Shown: positions 22,295-34,200 of the stretch, in pieces
Layout of the letters: each line of letters starts with the position of its first letter
Numbering within the stretch: position 1 is the stretch's first letter
Translations under genes and position numbers: made by a program
The notes under the pieces: model-generated
The model's input: only the letters and a program-made list of their open reading frames with translations
What the model was told of the DNA's origin: nothing
Database searches by the model: none
Source: Hydractinia symbiolongicarpus
Lineage: Eukaryota > Cnidaria > Hydrozoa > Anthoathecata > Hydractiniidae
Assembly (NCBI RefSeq): GCF_029227915.1
Contig: NC_079879.1
Location: forward strand, 26,666,501-26,726,500
Direction: 5' to 3'
DNA: 60,000 nucleotides

Positions 22295-25200
22295 TCTCGG
22301 CCTAACGTTCGTTTTCCGTGCTAGCATGGGTTGGACGGGGTATATTAATGACCTTCTTCCAATCTGATCTAGACTGTGTTAGAGCTAAACTCACCTTCCT
22401 CCGTGTCAAGTCTGCCCTTATAACCTCCTGTCAAGTCTTTCTCGGTCTGCCTCTGGGTTTTGCCCCAGGAACTATCAAGTCTCTACACTTTTTTACCCAA
22501 TTATCGCCCTCCATCCTTTCCAAGTGCCCCACCCAATTCAATCTTCTTATCTGGATAACATTTTTAATTCTACGGCTACTTAACCTTCTTAGCTCATCTG
22601 AACTCTTTCTTTCTCTCAGAATGGCGTTACCATCCATCCATCCATCCATCCATCCATCCATCCATCCATCCATCCATCCATCCATCCATCCATCCATCCA
22701 TCCATCCATCCATCCATCCATCCATCCATCCATCCATCCATCCATCCATCCATCCATCCATCCATCCATCCATCCATCTAACCATTCTCATATCATTCCT
22801 TTCTAAACGGTCAAGATCTTCCTGCTTCACTGCCCATGTCACACTACCGTCCAACATAACACTTCTTACACAGGCCTCATACAACCTTTTAACTCAATTG
22901 ACAAGACTCTGCTAGTCAACAAAGGAAGTAACTCTCTAAACTTTTTCCAAGCAGAACCTATCCTGCAAGTAACACTTCTTCCAACAACCCCTTCACTGCC
23001 CAACATATCACCTAAGTAACAGAAGCTCTCAACTATCTCTAACGAGCCATTGTTGTACATCATTGAAGCTGGAAATACTTCATTCCCTATAATCTCACCT
23101 TTGCAACGCTTGCTTATAAACTGAATGTCAGCTCTTAACCTTCCACCAATACTACTGCACTTCTTATGTACCCAATGCTTGCAAGTCTGACAAAAAATTC
23201 AGTTACTACCAACCCCTTTCCTGCAAACTTCACAAGGCCACTTTCCAACTACAAGGTTACACTTGGCTGCAATGCTACTAATCATGACTTTAGACTTTGC
23301 TGTGTTCACCCTTAGCCCTTTTTCTTCTAGTCCTTTCTTCCACTTCTCAAACTTTTCAACTAATTTTTCCATCAACTCTGCTATGAGAACCAAATCATCT
23401 GCATACAATAACTGCCATGGACAACCTGTTCTCAACTCCATTGACAGCGCTTCTAAGACTAGAACAAACAACAAAGGACTAAGTACAGAACCCTGATGTA
23501 CACCAAAATTTACACTAAATTCATCACTAAGTGAATCGTTAATCCTGACACGACTTCTAGCATTGCTGTACATAGACTGTACCATCGTCACTAGCCACTC
23601 ATCCACACCTAATTTTCTCTATCAAAAGCTTTCTCTAAATCTACAAAGGCAAAATAGAGATTCTTTCTCTTTCCTAAATACTTTTCCTGAATCTGCCTGA
23701 GTAAAAATATTGCATCTGTAATGCCACGCCCTGGAACAAAACTAAATTGCATCTTATCTATATCAATTCTTTCTCTAAGTAACTTATCAATCACTCTTTC
23801 AATAACTTTCATTACTTGATCAACCAACTTCAAACCTCTATAGTTACCTCTTTCTAATGCATCACCCTTGCCCTTGAAACAATTCACTTTGGGCAGCAAA
23901 ATAAACTAGTTTCCTGGATTAGTAAAATTAAAAATGTTTTAAAGAATACAATCAGAAAGATTGCGTTGATAGAAATGAGAAATTAGAAAGCTATTAGACC
24001 CCCATTTCATGCATAGTAAAAATATCTTTTTGCGTGTCTATGTATTAAGATAGAAGTTGTATTTGTTGGCAGTTTAAACATTTGGATAGGCAACTTAGGT
24101 TCACTTAGAAACAAAAATTGGTACTACCAGAATTATAAACAGAATGTGTGAAAATTCTATAGAACACAACATAACAAGTCAGAAATTTGTTTCTTTAAAC
24201 AGAAATTATATCATTATGATAAACAAACAAAAAATAATCTATATATTATTGCATTAGACAAAAATATACTATGCTGATGCTTATGAAAGGATGTATGATA
24301 ACATACATCCTTTTCATAAGCATCGTGTGTTTACACATCGCATTTCCGAATTTGACCTTCAAAATATGCTTAACACGCTTACTTTTAGACAGTTGTTCTA
24401 CCTTATTCATACGTAAATTAGCACGAAAAAAGTTTGTTGTGTGTAAATTTTAGTACAGAATACATTTTGCACAAACATTGTAATGCAAAATTCTTTTTTA
24501 AGAAACAAAAATGATTGCCCAAAGAAGTTTTAAACATATTTATATTTTGTCTAAAACATTAAAATTTCCTATTTTCTCACAATATTTAGTGAAATTTTAA
24601 CACGAACAAATATTAATATGCACAAAAAAAATTAATATGTGCAAATATTAATATCCATAAAAAGGTTTTCTTTTATGCTGTGCATAAATTAATACACGTA
24701 AAAAACAGCATAATTGAAGTAAGTCATAGTCAAGGCCTAACTTTCTAAACTTATTTAAACCGAAAGGATAAACTGTTGTTAAAAGAAGGTGCAAACATTA
24801 GTATGCGTAAAGTATATAGAATATTGTTATACACAGTTTTTGGTCTGTTGGACTGAACCTATTTGCATTGCTTTTACCTATTCATTCACGCTTACTGACT
24901 AACCAGGTCGAGTCTGAAGTATATGCATGTATTCTTCCAGCCTTGGCATTTGCATGGCATTTTTTAAGCAATTGGAACCTTGTCACACTTACAGTCTTTA
25001 TGGATATAAAGAAATAGTCTGGTATTAAAAAAAAATTACCTGAGCAACGAAGTTGGCATTGATATTTTGTTGCAAAATTATTTCTGTTTCCACCACAACC
25101 TCCATAAACAAACTTCTCGCATTTTCCAGTTGCATTATTAAAATACCATCTGTATATCTTTGATAGTGAATGGCAGGGTCCATAATGTTTTGGTAAAACA

Positions 25201-28200
25201 CAGACATCTGTCTCATTCACAGCTGCACAAAAAAATAAAGTTAAAAAACTGTCAATATAAACTCATAAAAAAAAAGGAAAAATGAATGCTTTAATCACAT
25301 TTTTTATTTCCTTTAGACTATTCAGACAGTTGTAAGTTAAGTGTAGAAAAACAATTTAATGTTCTTTTGCAGGATGAGACAGTTAAACATTCTAAATTAA
25401 GGAATAACAAGCACCTGTTTTTAATATACAGTTCTTTCCTGTCCTATCAATAATCATATTGTCAGGACAACTACAACGATAAGATGATGTTTTCAGAGTA
25501 CAAAAGTGACTGCATCCACCATTATTTATTGTGCATGGGTGGTCTAAAAAAAAATAATGCTGTTGACAATTTTACAAAACAAGAATATAAATCTTTTGTT
25601 AGTTAAAGGTTAACAAGTTTTGTACATGATTTTGTCATAGGGTTGCTTATAGTTTCAATAAACTCAGTAACTATCATTATTCTAAAAAAATATGTACACC
25701 TAGTCTTTATATAAATATTCTTTCTTGTTATTTTCCTTTATGTCTTGTTAATCTCTGTAATAATAGCCATGATTTGTCTGTCTTTTATGGACCTACTGGA
25801 TTTAAAACATCAGAAAAAACTAATAATTCAATTCTCAGAAAAGTTTGAAAATCTGTATTTTTGAACCGTTTTGACTCATTTCTCCCCCAAAATTCGCTAT
25901 TATCAGGCCAGAAAAAAAATTATTAAAAAAACATTGGAGGGTCAATTGTTCTCAAACTTTCCACACAAAATCAAAATAAACTAATGATCCAATCCTGAGA
26001 AATGTCGTAAAACATAATTTAGGATCATTTTTGCTCATTTTCCACGTAAATCTGCTATTTTTGAGTCGAAAAGATTCCTTCTAAAAAAACTATCTTTGCC
26101 AAATGCGAAATTCTATTGCTTTCTATCTTTATGCAAAAAATAATCAGAAGGAGCTAATGATGTAATTCTGAAGAAGGTTGGTAATGGGCTGACCGATGAA
26201 CAGACAGAAGGGCAGACGCACAGTCAGGCACAGGTCATTTTATAGGAGATGTACCAGATAGGTCCAATAAAATATAATTATAGTTGATTCTAAACAAAAT
26301 CACAATATGAAATCCTTACTTAACAAAAATAAATAACTAGTAACTGCTTATATTACTAAAATTCATTTTCCGAAACTTTTCGAAAGTGTAAGGATCCAAA
26401 AAGAGCTGAAATCATGATTCGAAACTCACCACAATGATAGAAATACTTAACACAAACATGTCAAAAAGCTAAAAATTCTGGTTCTAACAATACAAAAATT
26501 CTGGTCTATATTATATACACTGACTGATATATTTCCTAGGTAACAACACAACGTCATTTTTTAACATTAATAGAGCAACTATAGAAACGTAACATTGTAT
26601 GACTTTCCAAGTAAATTTTTACAAAAATATCCATTGAAATTTCCAATTTTTACCAAAATATACTCTAGTGCATTTAAAAGATCTTTAGGTCAGCTGAAAC
26701 ATACTAAGTTCTCTTCCAAAAAAACCTAGGTAATCTCAAGACTAAACAGTTTTTATTCCTTAAAATTTTTCATTCTACTAAAACTAACTCAACTGGAATT
26801 AGTCTGGATCTCACCCTTAGGCACAGATGAGAGCTACAAAACTGATAATTGATGAATGAAAATAAAAATGTAAATAAAAAAAAACCTGTTGTTGCAATTG
26901 AAGTTACGCATTTTAATCCACAGGGACTTTTGCAACATTTTTCATTAGTTGTACAATCTCCATCAGTTATACACGCCTTTGTGTTATTTTGCTGACAAAT
27001 ACTGGATGTGTTGTATTTACATACACCAAGGTGTACATCTAAAAATAAAGAAGCAAACAATTTATGCCAAGTAAAACATAACAGAGAAATAATGTGCAAC
27101 TTTTCATTTATTTATTACAAACAATACCTTGAATGCACTCTCTAACTATAAAAAACATAAAAGGACTTGCAGGACTACAACCAACGACGGAAGAATAGCC
27201 TCGTTGAGCACAGGTCATCCAATTGGTACACTGGCAACGAAAGTTTGCACCAACAGGATCTGAGCAGGAAGAGCATGTGGATGACAATCTGCTCTCACGG
27301 TAGCCTCTAGGACATTTAGCAGGATTACTTGTATAAAATAAAAGACTAGAGGGACAACTTCTTCGAAAGCAAATTGCAATACCACGCAGTGAGTAGAATG
27401 AGTAGAATGAGAAGAGATATAGTTTTTTCTTGAGATCTAAAAAAATAAATTCTAATTAATTTTTCATGTTCAACTCAACTCAAAATAAAAATTGGCTCAG
27501 TGACACTGAAATGGCTAATATTCAAGGACTGTCAGAAAAAAAAGCAGACAATACACACATAATCCTATTAAGGTATACTTTTGTCTCTTCTGAACCTCCC
27601 AATGCTGCTAAACTTTTTTTAAAAATCATTGCTTTTGTCATTTTAAAAGTTATGACCTATTTTGTTAAAGTCAAAAAACTTGGCATGCTTGTACAAAGTT
27701 TTAATATACCAGATTTCAGGTCATTAGGATCAGAAATGACGTCACATATGCCTAAAATAAGTCATTTTCCTAATTTTACAATAAACTTAAATTTCACAAG
27801 CATTACTCACGATACAGTCTTAATTGTCGATAGATTTATTCACTAAATAGAAAAAAATGATTTTATATAAAAAAATGAACTTTAAGGTGGCAGTAACCCT
27901 TTTAAAAAGCGGAATTTTTTTTTACATAATTAGTTACAAAAGATTGTTTACAGACTATATATTAATTTTTTTCTGATATAACACACTTGTCACAATTTTA
28001 TGGCTAAAATACTATTATCTTTCACCAAAAATATTCAGCCTCAACAATTCCTCTTTACAACAAAATTCATGAGTAATTAATTAGTTCTGCCAAATATAGT
28101 TTAAGTCTACGGGCTTGCGAAATTGTACAAAAAAAAATGACGTAATTATTAAAGAGAAACGTTAATAACAACAAAGATGGCACATTATGTAGAAATTTAA

Positions 28201-31200
28201 GACGATCTTCATTATACTACACTGCATGAGCTTTAACTTTCGATAGCATTTTCGTTTTACTTTAAAATTTTTAGACATGCTTGGTGAACCATGCAGCCAT
28301 GATACGGTGTGCAGAAATCTTTTTATTCGTAATATTTTTCTTTCAAAAGTGTTCGATGCAGCAGGGGATGCTAACAAAGAATCTTTTGAAAAAAACAAAA
28401 GGCTATTGTTAAAAAAAATAAGAATGAACAAAAAAAATCCGCACACCATTTTAACAGGGTCAACCAAAGGTTCATTTAAAATCAGAAGCCGGTCTAAAAT
28501 AACGAGATTGTAAAAAGTTGGAGCTTGTAGAAGTTGATTTTTTTCTTGTTTATGATACCTTTTTAAATAGAAATTTCTGCTGACTCAGCAATTTTAGTGC
28601 TAAGGTAAAATCATTTTATTATGTATTAAGGCCTACATTTTTAGGAAATAGTAAAAAAATGGTATAAATAAAACACTGAGTAAATAATTTAGCTATTTGG
28701 ACAGCTAAAAAAGGGTTACTGTCACCTTAATGATGTTATTAGGTTCAAAAAGTTTCTTATTATTACAATAAAATAATTATTCCAACAAAAACCAGAGTTT
28801 ACCAGAAATATTGATGTTGTCATTAACTTTATACATATTTAAAAAAAAATTTGGTATAGCTTATTGGGAATAACTCTCGCACTTTGTGCAGGAGACCGGG
28901 GGTTCGATTCCTCTAGGCAGAGATTCAATATGGGCCAGAGAATGTTACCATAGCCCCAGGTTAACTCAAGCCATGTCAGGAAGATTGGGTAAATGGCATA
29001 CTGTGCGGGCCGTTGGATGTTGCACATACTTGTCTACTAGAGTGAGGACCTTAATTACAAGCTCATGAGCTTGTATTAAAACACAAATGTGTCCTGCAAG
29101 AATGGAAATTCTTGCCTCTCTGAGCACCGACCAGGGAGTAGTTGTGTGTTCAGATCTCATCTTGGTAACTATTTTTACTTTTTTTTTGTATTTTTGAGAA
29201 GATAAGATAAGTGTTCCAAACCTTTATTTAACTAACTGGTAAAGTAAAGGTGCTTCTACCAAAGTTTTCAAAAATGAATGTAGGCAGAATTTAGGTCTCC
29301 CCAAATGCCTGGAAAGTAGTTTGCGAAAAATAAAATTTCCACAACAATACGTAAAAGAAAAACGAAGACGCTCCACCACATAAAAATAAAGGCATGAACG
29401 AAATTCTTTTCACTATGCTAATAACACGCCAACATAGAGAAATATGATTTCGGAAACACTCCGAAAGAACGTAAATTTTCTCCTGGTAATAAATTTTTTT
29501 AACTGCAGCTATTTCTTTTTTTGGACAATTAAGATTTACTCTTATTATTTTTATTTTTATTTTTTTTATTTCGCTTTTTCTCACTTAGTGACTTTCTTAA
29601 CTCCGTTTTTTTTTTTTTTTTTTTTGTTTTCGTTTTTTTTTTTTTTTTTTGGGGGGGGGGGGGTACTGAATTACTGAATTTCGCAAACTTTACGTGGGGC
29701 TTGTGGTCTTTCTTCGTCCTGTCAGTCATATTGCCGCACGTAGTGTAGTGGGTTCGTCTGCGGCTCCCAGTTAAAAGTAGTTCTTCTACAATATGACTTA
29801 CACGCATTACACTCGCCCGTCATGATCAGAGGTCTGATCGGGGTGAGGCATTCTCTGTTAAGAATGAAATACGGATGTGCTATGATAAATATTCACCTAT
29901 GTATACACAGCATCCGGATAAACTATGTAATGTGTTCGTCTGCGGCTCCCAGTTCTGGGGACCGCAGATCTAATTCCGCTCACTGACAGGCAGTGTGTTA
30001 GTAATGAACAAAGTAGTTCTTCTACAATATAAAAAGTAACAAATTTCAGAACTCAATTACATGCCCAGTCAAAGAGGTTGCAGGTACTTTATGCCAGTGC
30101 TAAGGTGCTAATAGGATAAAGGCAGGCATATGACACAGTATCTCATTTATGGAGATTGGGGATTAGGTGACTGACAGACTGTATTGACACCTATAGTAGA
30201 TTCTTGAGGATGTGTATGCAGAGCATAGTATTTTTCAAAAGGCTTTCTTTGCCTTTGTTGTTTTTAATATATCTGAACCAAAATACTTGTTGACCATTGT
30301 AGGTAATAGGTGGGGAAATGGGTTACTTAAATGTTTTGGCACATTTTACAGACAATCTTTACCCTATCTTTTTTCCAAGTTCATATCTGTAATAATAGCC
30401 ATCATTTGTATGTCTCTGTGCAAAATGGTACCACAGTAGCAAAACACACAAAATAAGGTTTATAAAGGATGAGTAAACCTATGAATTTATCTAGGGACCA
30501 CCACCTAATTTCATAATAACATAAAATATGCTGACAGATGATTCTAAACAAAATTGTATTGTCACATAAAAATTAAAAAAAAAATGTAAAGAGACCTAAC
30601 CTGTCATAGGCATGTCATTATAAACATGTATTCTTCTTGGATGATCAAGTCCACCAGTCACATAGGTAACATTATCTCCACTGTGTTTATCAGCAGCAAA
30701 GATAGCTCTTCTGTATGTGTCTGTCCAAAATACCTGGTCTTGTTGAACAGCTAAACCAAAAGGCTCAATTACATTGCCAGTATTTCTAACAATATAAAAT
30801 TTACCAAATATGTTTACACTCTTTTGAATAAGTAATCTATGATCTCTGAAGTTTAGATCTGTAGATCTAATACTATAAGAGCCTTGATCGCAAAAATACA
30901 GTCTATCTTCAAATTTATCAATAGCAAGTCCTGTTACATGCTGAAGTTTTGAAGTATATGTTTTTCGATTTTCACCATTTGTATTGATACGCACAATTAT
31001 TTCTGCAGCAGAAAAAAATAGCAAGCCCTTTTCTTCATACAATATTAAATCAGTTGGATTATTTATTGCATAGTCCACAAGTGTTCTGACAAACCTGCCA
31101 TCTGAAGATGACACTTTAAGGGTTCTACCATAATTGTCAAACCAGTATAAAAGTTTTGATATTTTATCAAATGCTAAACCATGCAATGTTCCATTAACAG

Positions 31201-34200
31201 ACTGAACAGATTCAAATTGAGTTCCATTAGTTAACATGCGATAAATCTAAGAAATCAAAACAAAAAGAAGTTACACAATGTTGTTTAGTAATTTTTAAAA
31301 TACAAATTTACTTTACATTTTTATATAAGTTTACTAATAAAAAGTTGTAATTTTCAAAACAAAAAGCAATTTTTTAAATATTAATAAAAAAAATAATCAA
31401 GGTTATACTAGATGTAAAAAACAAGAAATTCTATACCATTTTAGTGTGATGATCTGACCAGTAGATGTATTTACTCCAAGCATCATAATCTATTCCAACT
31501 GGATATTGAAGTTCTTTTTCTGGAGCAGGAATAGGTTTCGTTGTAAAGCCTTCTTGAGACTGGTACTTTATTAAATGATTAACAGTTTTTGCACGACTGT
31601 CAGCAAAATATATTTCATACAATCTGTTCTCTTCAACACAAGTTGTGGATGAATTTAGCTTCATTCCAGTTGGACAAGCGCACATATGACTGTCTCTGGA
31701 TGCTTTCAAACAGAGATGAGAGCACTCATTTGTTGAACATGGCTTTGTAACTAAAAAAAGGGTAGCTGGTAAGATAGCGTAAAAGCACGTGAAAGCATGT
31801 TTTATCTTTAATGAACAAGAATTTAATGTATGCTCTTTTAATTTCAAGTTATAATACAATTTTAAATTGAAACTGAGGATCAAAGTTAAGCAACATACCG
31901 TTGTATTGAGAAATATTTAATGCCATTCTCAGTTGATGAAAACTTCCTATGTAGTTTGGGTTTTTTATTACTGGTATAGAACTGCTATCAGAATTTTTTA
32001 CACTGTACATTGTTTTCTGATTGACTATGTAAGCCCGTCCAAGATGAGGCAAGTATGATAAACTGTTCAATTCAATGCCTGTTTTAATATTTTTATTAAT
32101 ATTAACTTGTCTAGAATTTCCATGAAAATCTGAAGACTCTATGATACCACGATGAGAGTCAATCCAAAATAAACGTTTGTTTACATTGTCAATGTAAAGA
32201 TCATCTGGCCATCTTAAACGTGATGATACTACTACCATACGTTGACCACCATGCAATGTTGAGCGTTCAATCTTTGGTGATAAATAACGAGGCCCATAAC
32301 TAATCCAGAATAGATACCTAAGAGATAAAAAATAACAATATTTAGCTTAATATTTAAGAAAAAAAATGATTGAATCTTCTTAAAACAACAATGTTTAAAT
32401 TGAAAAATTCATCTCTATGTATTGTATTTAAAAAATAACACATTTTAATTGCCATTTTTTTCAATGATTTTAGAAAATTACATGTTTTTATAAAGAATGT
32501 GGAAATTCAGAATCAAGCTGGGATACTCAAACTTCTAAATGACAATGGACTTTAATTATACTAATAAACACCTTTGACAAACTTTCAACAAAACGTCAAA
32601 AAAATTAGAGTAGGGTATTGATATTTATGATGACAGCAACATTCTGGTTCAAGGAATTCATTATGCTTTGTTGGTATTTTAACCTGCTTTCAAGTCCTCA
32701 AAGTTGTGAGTGCAATGTAATAATTGCATTATTGACATGAAACTAATGTTTTAATGCTTAAAAAGCTGCAAACAAAGAAGACAAAGTTATACCCATTTGC
32801 TCTACAGACAAACAGATACAAAACATTATTATATTAGATATTTACCCATCTATAGAATTCACACATAACGCATGTGGAGTTCTACCATTGGTGAATTTAA
32901 ATAAAACTTTTCGATGTTTGCCACTTGTAGTAGAAACTTCTATTGTCTCTGTCAATTTATCAGCCCAATAGAGATTATTAGAAGTCCAATCAACTGCAAT
33001 TGCAGATGGTGAACCAATAGCATAGTCAAGCAAAGTTGTTTTATTCATTCCATCATATGTACTTCTATAGATTCCAACACGATCTTTATCACTCCAAAAA
33101 ATATAAGAGTTTATTGGATCTAAGGCCAGTGCAGTTCCATGCCCATCAAAAGACAATACCTGTTGTACATCTGCTTTTCCTAATCCTGTTGAATCATTTA
33201 ATGGTATACGTAGAATTGAATTTTTGCGGAGGACATACAAACAGGGAGACTCACATCGCATGTTAAGGTTTTCTAAAGTAAATATTATGATGCACTTTTT
33301 CACATTTTCTCTATGATATACTTAAAAATTCTCAGATTTTTATACATAGCAACAAAAATTCATATAACAGAATTGGTGTGCCAAGCTTTATGGTTAAAAA
33401 CATAAAAACTCATCAAAATATTTTGGCAAATCAAGACAATTACAAATATGATTTAATTCAGTGATTTATTGCATTAAGTGATAAAAAATCAGTCTTTTCT
33501 ATATGAGAAATATTTTTTTCATAATGCAAAGGCAATTTAATTGATCTATAACCCAAACGATTTTTTTAAGAAACTAGAAGATAATAATACAGGTTTTTTC
33601 AAGCTATATAAAAAAGGAAAATCAATAAAAAAACCCGGAAATAGCATGAATAAATAATTTTTTTTATTTGTGTGCTGACCCTTTATTTTTTTATAACTGT
33701 TTGTTATTTTGCTGACTAATCGGCCCAAAAATATTAACTTTGCTGCCCATAGAATAACCAAGGAGGTTTAAAAAGAGAAGGAGATACATCCATTTAAATT
33801 CAGTTCAAATTTCTTTTGTTAAAGTGCCCCTTTAATACCCATTGTGCCGCTTTTGCTGTATTTTTACATGCTGAGAGTGAGACGACAAAGCAGAACTTTC
33901 AAAAAACACATTAAGAACTACTCCTAACATAAATAAAGCACATGGTTCTGTAGAACTATAAAAATAAATGCTGGTAAAATTTATTTTCTCTACTTGCAAA
34001 ACGATTCAGCTGGTATTTGGAGCTTGTATTGTGTAAATTGTTGCCCTGGGATATGATATAATTTTATATCTTGTAGATATTTCTGTATGTTCCCTGCTAG
34101 CACAGTGTCAGTTAAAAGATTGTAACTTTTAAAAAATATTAGTGCAAGAGGGGTTGCATATTGGTACATATTTTTTTTTTCAAAGTTAATGAATTTTCAG

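Larger units (their letters stand above)
22244..23900 (-). mobile_element. 5'-truncated, decayed RTE/L2-like LINE
   Basis: The frames together give the C-terminal two thirds of a reverse transcriptase: [82 protein letters not shown] and [10 protein letters not shown]. It is dead. The part before KAFDR onward shows a small deletion with a frameshift near 23605, stops interrupt later parts, and a tetranucleotide expansion interrupts the 3' coding part. Confidence 0.9.
22118..25039. other. Gene A intron 16
   Basis: It holds the truncated RTE/L2-like LINE (22244-23900) and a perfect hairpin (24276-24324). The remainder is AT-rich with short direct repeats near 24600-24660. Confidence 0.6.
27437..30600. 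other. Gene A intron 12, rich in mobile elements
   Basis: It carries a TTAA element (27882-28730), a tRNA-derived SINE (28852-29165), T and G homopolymers (29606-29663), a second SINE-like pair (29735-30030) and a Helitron-type element (30386-30508). The 126-codon plus-strand frame at 27466-27846 matches nothing known. Confidence 0.65.

Noticed and set aside
22318-22806. Plus-strand frame with a Pro-Ser-Ile-His repeat
   Set aside because: It is the antisense of a LINE reverse transcriptase plus a microsatellite.
27466-27846. 126-codon plus-strand frame as a gene
   Set aside because: AT-driven composition, no domain or exon signal, and it lies in an intron beside mobile elements.
28852-28930. 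Functional tRNA gene
   Set aside because: Only the A and B boxes are tRNA-like; the body continues as a dispersed repeat shared with 39920-40103.
29529-29807. Lys-rich minus-strand frame of 92 codons
   Set aside because: Arises from T and G homopolymers.
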